From the NCBI GenBank assembly GCA_018436855.1, contig JAHDKO010000029.1, forward strand, positions 77,157 to 141,156: a DNA stretch of 64,000 bases, in the 5' to 3' direction. The notes under the pieces were generated by a model. It made no database searches and had not been told where the DNA came from. It saw only the letters and a program-made list of their open reading frames with translations. Shown one piece after another: positions 8,399-17,682 of the stretch (position 1 is its first letter; the number at the start of each line of letters is the position of its first letter). This DNA is from Deltaproteobacteria bacterium. Its GTDB lineage: Bacteria; Desulfobacterota; Desulfomonilia; UBA1062. A program made the translations under genes and the position numbers.

Positions 8399-8854
8399 TT
8401 AGGGCCGCAACGATCTCCACAGATTCTCGTTTACCGCAACCGATCCTCCGCTCAGGGTTCCCACCCTGCCGTCGGAGTCGATTGCAAAGACGAGTGGAGC
8501 TCCACTCACGTTGTCGACAAAGCCCCCTGCAGGGGCCGCGCTTGCAACAAAGGACGTGTTCCCTGCCCCGAGAGTGACCGTTATCGCATAGAACTCGCTG
8601 GGCTCATAGACGTTGTCGCCGTCAGGATCCGGAAGCCCCGCGTTGGCGATGAGGTTTGCGACGGTGCCGTACTGCCCGCGTTCGGCCATGTGTTTTTCCT
8701 GATAGAGCGCAACAGTGTTGAGGGCCGTGACAGCCTCGGACCTCTTCGTCCTGGTGACATACCTGGAATATGAAGGAATGGCTATGGCCGCGAGGATGCC
8801 GACAATCGCCACGACGATCATGACCTCCATAAGACTGAATCCTTTTCTTCCCAT
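8399..8854 (-). CDS. Type IV pilin (PilE/PilA-like major or minor pilin)
   Basis: 151-residue prepilin. The leader MGRKG is cut by prepilin peptidase before Phe (G|FSLMEVMIVV), leaving N-methyl-Phe at +1 and the conserved Glu at +5, followed by the hydrophobic assembly helix (VVAIVGILAAIAIPSY). The globular part (about 110 residues) resembles PilE-type pilins with a short alpha-beta loop ('YQEKHMAERGQYGT'). It contains no Cys, so it lacks the usual C-terminal disulphide D-loop of Neisseria/Pseudomonas pilins. It has its own Shine-Dalgarno (GGGAGAG) and promoter. No pilus assembly genes are nearby; it is an isolated pilin gene. Confidence 0.93.
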   Translation of the reverse strand: MGRKGFSLMEVMIVVAIVGILAAIAIPSYSRYVTRTKRSEAVTALNTVALYQEKHMAERGQYGTVANLIANAGLPDPDGDNVYEPSEFYAITVTLGAGNTSFVASAAPAGGFVDNVSGAPLVFAIDSDGRVGTLSGGSVAVNENLWRSLRP

Positions 8855-8887
8855 AAACGCTCTCCCGTGAAGGTAAAAGTTATTCTC

Positions 8888-8915
8888 ATTATCGGCATTT
8901 TCCCGGACCTGACAA
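8888..8915 (-). promoter_or_regulatory. Sigma-70-like promoter of the pilin gene
   Basis: On the minus strand TTGTCA and GATAAT are spaced 16 bp apart, each one mismatch from consensus. The leader would be about 25-30 nt and contains a Shine-Dalgarno. Confidence 0.5.
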
Positions 8916-8957
8916 GAACAAAATCTTCGCGGGCTCCTTGGGGGGCCATACCGGGTG

Positions 8958-8987
8958 TTGACTTCAAAACCGCGACGGGTCTATGCA
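8958..8987 (+). promoter_or_regulatory. Promoter of miaB, predicted to give a leaderless mRNA
   Basis: TTGACT and TATGCA are spaced 18 bp apart. The -10 box ends 8 bases before the miaB ATG, and the bases between (TATCACCC) contain no Shine-Dalgarno. The transcript would therefore start at or next to the A of the start codon. Confidence 0.5.
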
Positions 8988-8995
8988 TATCACCC

Positions 8996-10339
8996 ATGAA
9001 AGGGTATGTGAAGATCTTCACCTATGGCTGCCAGATGAACGACCTTGACAGCCGGAAGATGTACTCCCTGCTCGCACGGGACGGATGGGAGGCGACCGAA
9101 TCCCTGAAAAAGGCGGATCTCGTCATCCTCAACACCTGCTCGGTGCGTCAGAAGGCCTATGAGAAGGCCTTGAGCAATATCGGCAGGCTCAGGCCCTATA
9201 AGAGGCGGAATCCCTCGCTCATCATCGGGGTCACCGGATGCATCGCGCAGCAGAAGGGCCGTGACATCATCTCCCGGATGCCGCACGTGGATATCGTGCT
9301 GGGAACCCACCAGCTGCACCGCCTCTGCGAGGCGGTCGATGAAAAACGCGAAGAAAACCGCCAGGTCGTGGACATCCGGTTCAACGAGTGCATACCCTCG
9401 CTCGACATCGTGCCCGAAAAGGCGTTCATGGCCCCTGCCCACCGGGCATATATCAACATCATGCAGGGCTGCAACAACTACTGCTCCTATTGCATCGTTC
9501 CCTATGTGCGAGGCAGGGAGATCAGCAGGGACCATGCGGGCATCCTGGAAGAGGTGCGAGGCCATGCGGCCCGCGGGGTGAAGGAGATCTTTCTCCTGGG
9601 GCAGAACGTCAACTCATACTCGGGCGGGATATGCTTTCCCGAGCTCCTCAGGCGCATCGACAGGGTGGAGGGGATCGAACGCATCCGGTTCACCACCTCG
9701 CACCCCAAGGACATGAGCGATGAGCTCATCGCCTGTTTCGGAGAGCTGGATAAGCTCTGCAACCATGTGCACCTCCCCTTCCAGTCCGGTTCCGACCAGG
9801 TGCTTGCTCTCATGAACAGGCAGTACACACGCAGGATATATCTCGGACTCATCGAGAAGCTCAGAAAGGCGCGGCCCGACATGGCCTTCAGCGCCGATGT
9901 CATCGTGGGGTTCCCGGGGGAGACCGATGATGCGTACCGGCAAACGCTGAGCCTGATCCAAGAGGTCAGGTTCGACACGCTCTACTCCTTCCGCTACTCG
10001 GTCCGCCCCGGTACCGGGGCTGCGGCCATCGAGGACGATGTCCCCCCGGAAGAGAAATCCCGGCGCTTGAGCGAGCTGCAGGGCATCCAGCGCGCCATCA
10101 CCCTGGAGATCAACCGGTCGCGCGTGGGAGCCACCCCGCTGGTGCTCGTTGATGGGATGAGCCTCCGCAACCCCGGCCAGGTCCACGGGAGGACCACCCA
10201 GAACGCGATCGTCAACTTTGCGGGGCCGCCATCGCTCATCTCGAGCATGGTGAGGGTACGCGTCACCCGGGCAAACCCCAACTCCCTGACCGGCGAGATG
10301 GAAGCACCGGCGGCCGGGCAGGAAGCATTACCCCTCTGA
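8996..10339 (+). CDS. miaB: tRNA-2-methylthio-N6-dimethylallyladenosine synthase MiaB
   Basis: Radical-SAM methylthiotransferase that converts i6A37 to ms2i6A37 in tRNAs reading UNN codons. The 447-residue protein shows the UPF0004 domain with its three auxiliary-cluster cysteines (YGCQMN, NTCSVR, VTGC), the radical-SAM motif CNNYCSYC, the GQNVNSY motif typical of MiaB, and a C-terminal TRAM domain (about residues 370-435). Upstream ATG codons exist in frame (8867), but conserved sequence begins at MKGYVKIFTYGCQMN, so 8996 is the start. The isopentenyl transferase MiaA is not in the window. No Shine-Dalgarno precedes the start; see the promoter entry. Confidence 0.96.
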   Translation: MKGYVKIFTYGCQMNDLDSRKMYSLLARDGWEATESLKKADLVILNTCSVRQKAYEKALSNIGRLRPYKRRNPSLIIGVTGCIAQQKGRDIISRMPHVDIVLGTHQLHRLCEAVDEKREENRQVVDIRFNECIPSLDIVPEKAFMAPAHRAYINIMQGCNNYCSYCIVPYVRGREISRDHAGILEEVRGHAARGVKEIFLLGQNVNSYSGGICFPELLRRIDRVEGIERIRFTTSHPKDMSDELIACFGELDKLCNHVHLPFQSGSDQVLALMNRQYTRRIYLGLIEKLRKARPDMAFSADVIVGFPGETDDAYRQTLSLIQEVRFDTLYSFRYSVRPGTGAAAIEDDVPPEEKSRRLSELQGIQRAITLEINRSRVGATPLVLVDGMSLRNPGQVHGRTTQNAIVNFAGPPSLISSMVRVRVTRANPNSLTGEMEAPAAGQEALPL

Positions 10340-10497
10340 GATCCCGCAGGGTTCCCGTGCTGCACACAGACCCTCGTTTTGGGATAGATTTTCCGAACCT
10401 GTCCCGCTGGCTTGTCACCCTTTCATCACAGCAGGCCCAGGATCAACCGGATAGTCCCTCTTTGCCGCCTGATGGAAAAGTGCCCGTGAAATAGGCC

Positions 10498-10526
10498 TGG
10501 AACAAACACCGGTGCAGTGTTATGAA
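10498..10526 (+). promoter_or_regulatory. Weak promoter candidate of the histidine kinase gene
   Basis: TGGAAC and TATGAA are spaced 17 bp apart. The -35 box is poor, but the -10 ends exactly 8 bases before the ATG and there is no Shine-Dalgarno, as for miaB, rsmD and maf. Confidence 0.3.
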
Positions 10527-10534
10527 TCATTGTC

Positions 10535-11449
10535 ATGGAAAAGCTGAAGAGATGGCCCACGATCATCATCTTTGTCACGATGCAGGTGGCGTGGATCTTT
10601 ATCGTGGTCATCGGGGTCGTCTGGTATATCAGGAACAACGCAACGGCTGTGGGCCGTCCCGTCGGCACCTGGGACATCGTGATCATGATCGAGGGCTCGG
10701 TGCTGCTCCTGCTCATCCTCGCCGGTATCTATGTCCTCTTCATCCTCTATCAGAGGCAGCTCACCCTCATGCGCACCCAGATGCACTTTATCTCGTCCAT
10801 CACCCATGCCTTCAAGACCCCTCTTGCCACCATGCAGCTGTATCTGGAGACCATCGAGAAGAGAGAGCTCCCGGAAGAGACCATGGACCGGCTCCTCAAG
10901 GGCATGATGGCGGAGAACCAGCGCCTCAAGTCGCTGGTCGACAATTTTCTCGCCAGCGCGCGGTTCAGCTACTCGCGCAGGCCCTATGTCTTTGCCCGGA
11001 CATCCCTGTCCGAGTTCATGAACGATTTTCTCGAGAGGAACGAAAATCTTCTCAAGGATGTAGATGTCCGTGTCAATATCCGTGAAGACCCGGTCCTCAT
11101 CATCGACAAGGGCGCCATGAATTTGGTGTTTTCCAATCTCGCGGAAAATGCTATCCATTATTCCACAGACATACTCCGGGTCGACCTGGAGGCGTGGCGG
11201 GAAGGCGCATGGGCATACATTCGATTTTCAGACTATGGAGCCGGCATTCCCAAAGAACGATATCGGGACATCTTCAAAATGTTCCAGAGGCTGCCCGAGG
11301 CCATGGCCCTGTGGGGCTCGGGAACAGGAATGGGGCTCTACGTGGTGAAGATGATCATCAAGGCGCACGGCGGCAGCATCAGGGTGAGCCCGGGGCTGAA
11401 AGACCAGGGGACCTCGTTTCTCATCCGCCTGCCCGTGGTGAGACCATGA
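10535..11449 (+). CDS. Membrane sensor histidine kinase
   Basis: 304-residue sensor of a two-component pair. Two transmembrane helices (about 10-31 and 50-71) enclose a very short periplasmic loop of under 20 residues, so any signal is probably sensed in the membrane or through a partner. The phosphorylated His91 sits in an unusual H-box (SSITHAFKTPLATMQ, where many kinases have SHELRTPL). The N-box (NLVFSNLAENAIHYS), G1 (DYGAGIP) and G2 (GTGMGLY) are intact, so the kinase domain should be active. There is no HAMP or PAS domain. Its stop overlaps the response regulator start (ATGA). The regulated genes are not evident from the neighbourhood. Confidence 0.93.
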   Translation: MEKLKRWPTIIIFVTMQVAWIFIVVIGVVWYIRNNATAVGRPVGTWDIVIMIEGSVLLLLILAGIYVLFILYQRQLTLMRTQMHFISSITHAFKTPLATMQLYLETIEKRELPEETMDRLLKGMMAENQRLKSLVDNFLASARFSYSRRPYVFARTSLSEFMNDFLERNENLLKDVDVRVNIREDPVLIIDKGAMNLVFSNLAENAIHYSTDILRVDLEAWREGAWAYIRFSDYGAGIPKERYRDIFKMFQRLPEAMALWGSGTGMGLYVVKMIIKAHGGSIRVSPGLKDQGTSFLIRLPVVRP

Positions 11450-12135
11450 GCATCCGGTGGCGGATCCTGATCATCGAGGACGACCAGGCCATGGCCCTGG
11501 GGCTGAACATCAATCTCGAGGCCGAGGGCTACGAGGTGTTCCACGCCGTGAGTGCGGAAAAAGGCATCGCCCTGCTCGAAGACATGAGCTTCGACCTCGT
11601 GGTGCTGGACCTCATGCTCCCGGGCATGGACGGGATCGAGGCGCTCCGGCACATCCGGAAGGATGATCCCCGTCTTCCGGTTCTCATCCTCACGGCCAAG
11701 TCCCATGCGAGCGACAAGGTGGAGGGCCTGCGGGCAGGAGCGGACGATTATCTCACCAAGCCCTTTCATCTCGAGGAGTTCCTGCTCAGGATCAGGCGGA
11801 TGCTTGACCGCTATGAGTGGTACAAGGCCGGAGACATCCAGAAGATCGGCGGGGCCGTGCTCGACTTCAACACCCTTGAGATCACCAGGGAAGACGGCAC
11901 CACATCCCGCATCACCCCCCACGAGGCGAATCTCATCCAGTATCTCTCATCCCACCAGGATCGCATCGTGACACGGGGAGAGCTGCTGAAAAACGTCTGG
12001 GGACTCGACCCGGACATCGAAACCCGGACCGTGGACACCTTCATCTCCCGCGTCAGGCGCTATGTCGAGGAAGACCCGTCAAAGCCCAGGCATATCATCA
12101 GCATCCGGGGCAAGGGGTACCGGTTCATGGCGTAG
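11446..12135 (+). CDS. OmpR/PhoB-family response regulator
   Basis: 229-residue partner of the upstream kinase. The receiver domain has the acidic pocket Glu11-Asp12, phosphoacceptor Asp55 (LVVLDLMLPGMDG), Thr83 and Lys105. The C-terminal winged helix (about 130-229) carries the OmpR-type recognition and wing sequence ending 'TVDTFISRVRRYVEEDPSKPRHIISIRGKGYRF'-like (only the pattern is cited). The frame stays open far upstream, but the ATG at 11446 overlaps the kinase stop and starts at the conserved N-terminus. No target promoter can be assigned. Confidence 0.95.
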   Translation: MSIRWRILIIEDDQAMALGLNINLEAEGYEVFHAVSAEKGIALLEDMSFDLVVLDLMLPGMDGIEALRHIRKDDPRLPVLILTAKSHASDKVEGLRAGADDYLTKPFHLEEFLLRIRRMLDRYEWYKAGDIQKIGGAVLDFNTLEITREDGTTSRITPHEANLIQYLSSHQDRIVTRGELLKNVWGLDPDIETRTVDTFISRVRRYVEEDPSKPRHIISIRGKGYRFMA

Positions 12136-12314
12136 CGAGGCAAGCCATGCTTTCCGCTCGTGAACTTCTGGGCGGCTTTTCGCCGGAAATCTTCCCCGTG
12201 CGTCCGAATTCATTTCCCCGGATGATCCTCCATGGAGCGCAGCGCTGCCTGCGCGCGGCAACGGGCGCGAGCCGCCCGGATGCCCTTCACCCCGGCGGTT
12301 TGCACCAGCCCTCC

Positions 12315-13445
12315 CTAATCCAGCGTCTTCCTGAACCGGGAGATGGCCACGAGGAGAAAGGAAACCGCCAGGATCGTCTGCCAGAGGATCGCATTGGAAA
12401 GGGCCTGGATGCCCACACCTTTGAGGATCACCCCCCGGAGAACCTCCATGTACCACCGCATGGGATTGAGGTAGGTGGCATACTGGACCGGAACAGGCAT
12501 GTTGTGAATGGGGAAGACGAACCCGCTCAGGAGGATTGCGGGCATGAGGACGAAAAAGGCCGTGAGCAGCGCCTGCTGCTGGGTGCGTGAGGTCACGCTG
12601 ATGAGGAGGGCGATCCCGAGGTTGCCCACCAGGTAGATGCCCGTGAGCACAGTGAGCAGGAGCATGCTGCCCTTGATACGTATGCCGAAGACAAGAAAGG
12701 CGATGACGAACATGACGACCATGATGATAAAGCCGGTGATGAGGTAGGGCACGGTCTTGCCCAGGATGAACTCGGTCTTTCCGATCGGCGTCACCATGAC
12801 CTGCTCGATGGTCCCCATCTCTTTTTCCCGTACGATCGCAATGCTCGCCACCACGATGCTCACCAGGATCAGCATCACGCCGATGAGACCCGGGACGTAA
12901 TAGTACCTGCTCTGAAGATTCTCGTTGTACCAAGCCCGCTGTTGAATGGTGATCTCGCCCGGAACTGCCTGTGTACCAAACATCGAGACAAAGCGCTCCC
13001 TGAGCTTTTCCCGGTTGTACTGGGCAACGATCTGGGTCACATAGCCGAATACGATGGAGGTGGTATTGCTGTCGGTGCCGTCGGCAATCACCTGGAGATC
13101 GGCGGTGGTCCGGTTCATCAGGTCCTCCTCGAAGTCCGACGGAATCCTGATCACCACCCGCGCGTGACCTTCATCGAGCATCTCGACCATCCGGTCGTCG
13201 CTGGGGATGTACTCCAGGATGTCGAAATACCCGCTGTTTCCGAACTGCGCTGTCAGCTCCCGGGAGGTCACGCTGTTGTCCTGATCGTACACCGCCGTGG
13301 GGATGTCGGTCACATCCATGGTGAGCGCAAAGGAGAGAACCACGAGCTGAATCACCGGCATGCCGAAGATGACGACCCGCATGCGGGGATCTCTGAACAT
13401 CTGGAGAAACTCTTTGACGAGCATGCGCTTTATCCGGTTGAGCAT
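12315..13445 (-). CDS. ybhR: ABC-2 type permease subunit (YbhR-like)
   Basis: 376-residue exporter permease: one N-terminal transmembrane helix, a large extracytoplasmic domain (about residues 45-165), then five helices toward the C-terminus, the standard ABC2_membrane_3 layout. The motif 'REKEMGTIEQVMVTP' in the cytoplasmic loop is the family signature for the ATPase-contacting region. It is the last gene of the five-gene order TetR, HlyD, double ATPase, permease, permease, identical to E. coli cecR-ybhG-ybhF-ybhS-ybhR. E. coli YbhFSR exports drugs and cations; the substrate here is unknown. Confidence 0.9.
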   Translation of the reverse strand: MLNRIKRMLVKEFLQMFRDPRMRVVIFGMPVIQLVVLSFALTMDVTDIPTAVYDQDNSVTSRELTAQFGNSGYFDILEYIPSDDRMVEMLDEGHARVVIRIPSDFEEDLMNRTTADLQVIADGTDSNTTSIVFGYVTQIVAQYNREKLRERFVSMFGTQAVPGEITIQQRAWYNENLQSRYYYVPGLIGVMLILVSIVVASIAIVREKEMGTIEQVMVTPIGKTEFILGKTVPYLITGFIIMVVMFVIAFLVFGIRIKGSMLLLTVLTGIYLVGNLGIALLISVTSRTQQQALLTAFFVLMPAILLSGFVFPIHNMPVPVQYATYLNPMRWYMEVLRGVILKGVGIQALSNAILWQTILAVSFLLVAISRFRKTLD

Positions 13446-13448
13446 GGT

Positions 13449-14585
13449 CTACTCCAGTTTGAGCTTGAGCTTGCGGTTTGCCAAAATCACCATGATAGCG
13501 GCATAGATGCAGAGCAGAAGCATGTTGAGCCAGAGGATCTCGAGCCCGATCCCTTTGAGGTAGATGCCCCTGAGCAACGCGATGAAATAGCGCGCAGGCA
13601 CGAGGTAGGTGATGAGCTGAATGAGCGAGGGCATGTTCTCGATGGCAAAGACGAACCCGCTCAGGAGCAGGGTGGGCAGAAAGCCCGCGATCATGGCGAT
13701 CTGGGTGGATAGCACCTGGGTCTTCATGACGATGCCCACGGTCAGGCCGAAGAACAGCGCCCCGGTGAGAAAGATCGACGCGGAGAGAAAGAGCAGGCCC
13801 GGAGACCCCCTCAGGGGAACGTGAAACAGCCACTCACCGAGTGCTGCCGCAATGGCCACATCGAGCACGCCCAGCACGAAATAGGGAAGCACCTTGCCGA
13901 AGACGATCTCGGGCACGCGGACCGGCGTGCTGATGAGCTGCTCCATGGTGCCTGTCTCCCACTCCCGGGCCACGGTCACGCTGGTCATCATCCCTGCTAT
14001 CACCATCATCACTACCGCCAGTATGCCCGGGATGATGACGTTCTGGCTTTTCAAGTCCGGGTTGTACCATGCCCTGGGATGGAGTTCCACCGGCTCGGCC
14101 AGCTCGCCCCGCCCCATGAGGCCCATCCTCCTGGCACCAACCTGCCGGGAATAGATCATGCCCACGGTGTTTGCGTAGGCCACGGCGAGGCGGGCCGTGT
14201 TGGAGTCGCTCCCGTCCACGATCACCTGGACGTCGACCGGCTCCCCCCGCTGGATCTTCCGCGCGAAATCATCGGGCACCACCACGGCGATCATGGCCCT
14301 GCCGGAGTCGAGGTCGTTCTGTATGCGGGCATATCCGGTATAATGCCGCCTGACCGAGAAATAGGGAGAACCGTCGAACAGGCTTAAGAACTCCCTGCTC
14401 TCCAGTGTGCGCGACTGGTCCCACACCACGGCAGGGACATTCTTCAGGTCCATGTTCAGGGCATAGCCGAAGAGCAGGATGAGCACCACGGGGATGGCGA
14501 TGGCCAGAAGCAGGCTGCGCCAGTCTCTTATGATATGGATCCACTCCTTGCGGGCAATGGCGATGAACCGTCTGGGGCTGAACAT
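13449..14585 (-). CDS. ybhS: ABC-2 type permease subunit (YbhS-like)
   Basis: 378-residue paralogue of the following permease, with the same topology and the loop motif 'REWETGTMEQLISTP'. The two permeases probably form a heterodimer. Spacing to the neighbours is three bases on each side, so all five cistrons should be on one transcript. The gene order alone supports the Ybh-type label; sequence alignment would be needed to assign S versus R with certainty. Confidence 0.9.
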   Translation of the reverse strand: MFSPRRFIAIARKEWIHIIRDWRSLLLAIAIPVVLILLFGYALNMDLKNVPAVVWDQSRTLESREFLSLFDGSPYFSVRRHYTGYARIQNDLDSGRAMIAVVVPDDFARKIQRGEPVDVQVIVDGSDSNTARLAVAYANTVGMIYSRQVGARRMGLMGRGELAEPVELHPRAWYNPDLKSQNVIIPGILAVVMMVIAGMMTSVTVAREWETGTMEQLISTPVRVPEIVFGKVLPYFVLGVLDVAIAAALGEWLFHVPLRGSPGLLFLSASIFLTGALFFGLTVGIVMKTQVLSTQIAMIAGFLPTLLLSGFVFAIENMPSLIQLITYLVPARYFIALLRGIYLKGIGLEILWLNMLLLCIYAAIMVILANRKLKLKLE

Positions 14586-14588
14586 CCC

Positions 14589-16553
14589 TCAGCCCTCCCC
14601 CTGCCCTGATTCCCTGCGGTCGGTTTCCTCGATGAGCGCCACGAACACGTCCTCCATGCCGGGAACCACCTGTTCCATGCGCTCAAGCGGCACGTCCAGG
14701 CGCTCGAACTCCTGCCGTATCCTCTGCCCGGCCTCCTCCGGATCCCTGACCACGGCGTGCAGCCCGGAACCGAACAGGGCCACCTCCCGGACTCCGGGCA
14801 GCGCGGCTATGGAATCCATGACCTCGAACGGGCGCGGGCAGTGGATATCGAGAATAGCCTCGCGCATGACCCTTGTCTTCAGCTCGGTGGGGGTTCCCAT
14901 GGCCACGATATTCCCCCGGTAAATCAGCGCCAGCCGGTCGCAGTACTCCGCCTCTTCCATGTAGTGCGTAGTCACGAACACCGTCACCCCGGCCTCTGCC
15001 ATGGCGGAGATGAGATCCCAGAACCTCCTGCGGGAGACCGGGTCAACCCCGCTGGTAGGCTCGTCGAGGAAGATGACCGGGGGCTCGTGGAGAATCGAGC
15101 ACGCCATGGCCAGACGCTGTTTCCACCCGCTGCTGAGCACCCTGGTCATGCTCCGGGCATGGTCCGCAAGCCCGGTCATCTCCATGGCCCAGGCCTTGCG
15201 CTCTTCGAGCCTCTTGCCGGCGAGGGAATAGATGCCTCCGTAGAACTCGATGTTCTCCACCACGGTGAGATCGTCGTAGAGCGAGAACCTCTGGCTCATG
15301 TAGCCGATGTGCTCCTTGATCTTCTCGGGCTGCCGGGCGATGTCGAACCCCAGGACCTCGCCCCGGCCTTCGCTCGGTTCGAGAACCCCGCAGAGCATCC
15401 TGATGACCGTACTCTTGCCCGCGCCATTGGGCCCGAGGAAGCCGAAGATCTGGCCCGCGGGCACCGAGAAGCTCACCCTGTTGACCGCGGTGAAGCTGCC
15501 GAAGCGCCTGGTGAGGTCTTCCACCTCCACCGCCGGTCTGCCCGGAGCCGTTAGGCCCGCTGCCTGATCATGAAAGCCCGACCGGGACTCGGACGACCAG
15601 GGCCTGACCCCTGCCTCGCCGGTTTCCTTCAGGACGCGCACGAAAACGTCCTCGAGGCTGGGTTCCTGCCTGGTGATCTCATCAAAGGGAAGGCCTTCGC
15701 TCTCGAGGAGCACCTTTGCCTGCTGCCCCGCGGCCGCCTCGTCCTGCGTCACGAGGTGGACCGTGTCGCCGAACGTGTTGACATCCTCGTACGAGCCGCT
15801 TTCTTCCATGAGGGCTTGAACCCTGCGAGCCTGGGACGAGCGGATGGAAACGATTGCGCCCTTCATGAGTCTCTTGATCTCTGCCGGGCTTCCCTGGGCG
15901 AGCAGCGAGCCATTACTGAGCAGCCCCACCCTGTTGCACCGCTCGGCCTCGTCCAGGTAGGCGGTGCTCACGAGGATGGCCACGTCCCGGGCCAGAAGCC
16001 GGTAGAGAATACGCCAGAAGTCCCTTCTGCTCACCGGATCGACGCCGTTGGTGGGCTCGTCCAGGAGCAGGACCTTGGGGGTGTGCACGAGCGCGCACAC
16101 GAGCTGGAGCTTCTGTTTCATCCCGCCTGAGAGGGCCCCTGCCCTTCGCCCTTTGAACGGCCTCATGGAGCTGAAATCCAGCAGCTCTTCGATCCGCTCC
16201 TTTCTCCCCCGGGCGGGGACGCCATAGAGGTCTGCGTAGAAGTTGACGTTTTCCCATACGCTGAGATCCTCGTACAGACCGAAGCGCTGGCTCATGTAGG
16301 CGATATTGTCCTTGACCTGCCCGGACTGTGTCTGCACGTCGTACCCGGCAATCTCGGCAGTGCCGGACGTGGGGGTCATGATGCTGCTCAGCATGCGCAG
16401 GGTTGTGGACTTGCCCGCTCCGTCCGGGCCCACGAGGCCGTAGATCTCGGCCGGTCGAACCTCCAGTGAGACGCCGTCCACCGCGGTGAAGCCGCCGAAC
16501 TGCTTGATCAGGTTCCGAGCGAGGATCGCGGGCTGCATGACACTATCCGTCAT
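14589..16553 (-). CDS. ybhF: Tandem ABC transporter ATPase (YbhF-like, two NBDs fused)
   Basis: 654-residue fusion of two nucleotide-binding domains that powers the two permeases. NBD1: Walker A GPDGAGKST (42-50), C-loop LSGGM, Walker B VLLLDEPTNGVD; its switch-loop region reads VSTAYLDEAE, so the usual H-loop His is Ala. NBD2 (from about residue 340): Walker A GPNGAGKST, C-loop LSSGW (degenerate), Walker B VIFLDEPTSGVD, H-loop VTTHYMEEAE intact. NBD2 Walker A with the intact NBD1 C-loop would form one good ATP site, while the other composite site combines a missing H-loop His and a poor C-loop. This asymmetric arrangement is inferred from sequence. Start and stop abut the flanking genes. Confidence 0.93.
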   Translation of the reverse strand: MTDSVMQPAILARNLIKQFGGFTAVDGVSLEVRPAEIYGLVGPDGAGKSTTLRMLSSIMTPTSGTAEIAGYDVQTQSGQVKDNIAYMSQRFGLYEDLSVWENVNFYADLYGVPARGRKERIEELLDFSSMRPFKGRRAGALSGGMKQKLQLVCALVHTPKVLLLDEPTNGVDPVSRRDFWRILYRLLARDVAILVSTAYLDEAERCNRVGLLSNGSLLAQGSPAEIKRLMKGAIVSIRSSQARRVQALMEESGSYEDVNTFGDTVHLVTQDEAAAGQQAKVLLESEGLPFDEITRQEPSLEDVFVRVLKETGEAGVRPWSSESRSGFHDQAAGLTAPGRPAVEVEDLTRRFGSFTAVNRVSFSVPAGQIFGFLGPNGAGKSTVIRMLCGVLEPSEGRGEVLGFDIARQPEKIKEHIGYMSQRFSLYDDLTVVENIEFYGGIYSLAGKRLEERKAWAMEMTGLADHARSMTRVLSSGWKQRLAMACSILHEPPVIFLDEPTSGVDPVSRRRFWDLISAMAEAGVTVFVTTHYMEEAEYCDRLALIYRGNIVAMGTPTELKTRVMREAILDIHCPRPFEVMDSIAALPGVREVALFGSGLHAVVRDPEEAGQRIRQEFERLDVPLERMEQVVPGMEDVFVALIEETDRRESGQGEG

Positions 16554-17585
16554 TCACTTATCCAGCCTGATAACGGCATCGGCCGGCATCCCGGGCTTGA
16601 GCTCCTGATTGGGGTTTTGAAGGGCGATCTTGATCCGGTAGACCAGGTTGACCCGCTCCTCCTCGGTCTGGACGGATCTGGGGGTGAACTCGGCCTCAGA
16701 GGAGATGAAGCTGATGCGCCCCCGGTAGACCCTGCCCGGATAGGTGTCGGTTGTAACCTCGACCTCCTGGTTCAGGGATATCCTGCCCAGATCGGTCTCG
16801 CCCACATAGGCTCGGAGCCAGGGGTGCTCGAGGTCGGCAATGGTCATGACCGGCGTGCCGGGATTCAGATACTCTCCGGCCTCTGACGCGGTGCTCAGGA
16901 CCACCGCGTCCATGGGGGCGTGCAGTGTGGTGTAGGAAAGATAGAGCTCGGCCTTTTTCAAGGCCTTCTCGGCACTTTCCAGCTGCGATGCGGCCTGCTC
17001 GATCTTCTCCTTCCGGGGGCCCTCCTCGACGAGGCTGAGCTGCTGCCGCGCAGCCCTCACGCGCGCATCGGCCTCTCCATATGCGCTTAGGGCCACGGCA
17101 TATCCGGTGCGGTACTCTTCGAGGTCCCGAAAGCTGATCCCTCCCTGCTCTTCTAGCCTGGAGAAACGCTCGAGGTCCGACCGGGCGAGCTCGAGCCGGG
17201 CCTGTGCCGTCTCCAGCCCGGCCCGCGCCCTCTTCAGCTCCGCCCGTGCGGCCTCGACCTCCTGGGTTCTGCTCCCTTTTTCAAGCTCCTGGAGCACCGA
17301 CCTCGCATAGTTCACGTTCGAGCGGGCCTGCTCGACCGAGACCTCCTCATCGCTCCTGTCGAGCTCTGCCACGAGCCGGCCCTTCTCCACCCGGTCGCCC
17401 TCGCCGACCTGCCTGCTCTGGAGCCTGCCCGGGATCTTGAAGCTCAACTGCACATCGGTGGCCTCGATATTGCCCGACACCCGGATGACATCACGGTCGT
17501 TCCCGCCGCGGAACACCGCATACAGGATACCCCCCGCAATCAGCACCGCGAGAATCAGTAAAGGGATCACCACCTGTCTTTTCAT
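16554..17585 (-). CDS. ybhG: HlyD-family periplasmic adaptor (YbhG-like)
   Basis: 343-residue membrane fusion protein that links the inner-membrane ABC exporter to an outer-membrane channel. Layout: N-terminal membrane anchor (7-27), first half of the lipoyl/barrel ('GNIEATDVQLSFKIPGRL'), a long coiled-coil hairpin rich in Glu/Arg/Ala (about residues 75-205), then the second barrel half ('TLHAPMDAVVLS'), and a C-terminal beta domain. The stop codon directly adjoins the ATPase start. No TolC-like gene is in the operon, so a shared TolC encoded elsewhere is expected. Confidence 0.93.
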   Translation of the reverse strand: MKRQVVIPLLILAVLIAGGILYAVFRGGNDRDVIRVSGNIEATDVQLSFKIPGRLQSRQVGEGDRVEKGRLVAELDRSDEEVSVEQARSNVNYARSVLQELEKGSRTQEVEAARAELKRARAGLETAQARLELARSDLERFSRLEEQGGISFRDLEEYRTGYAVALSAYGEADARVRAARQQLSLVEEGPRKEKIEQAASQLESAEKALKKAELYLSYTTLHAPMDAVVLSTASEAGEYLNPGTPVMTIADLEHPWLRAYVGETDLGRISLNQEVEVTTDTYPGRVYRGRISFISSEAEFTPRSVQTEEERVNLVYRIKIALQNPNQELKPGMPADAVIRLDK

Positions 17586-17682
17586 GCTCGCTCCCTTCCA
17601 CTCTGTATTCCATGGGAACCCACCCGATGGCCCCCGGCATTACGGCCTCCGCCCCTGTTCCCTTGCATATCGTCCATGACGC

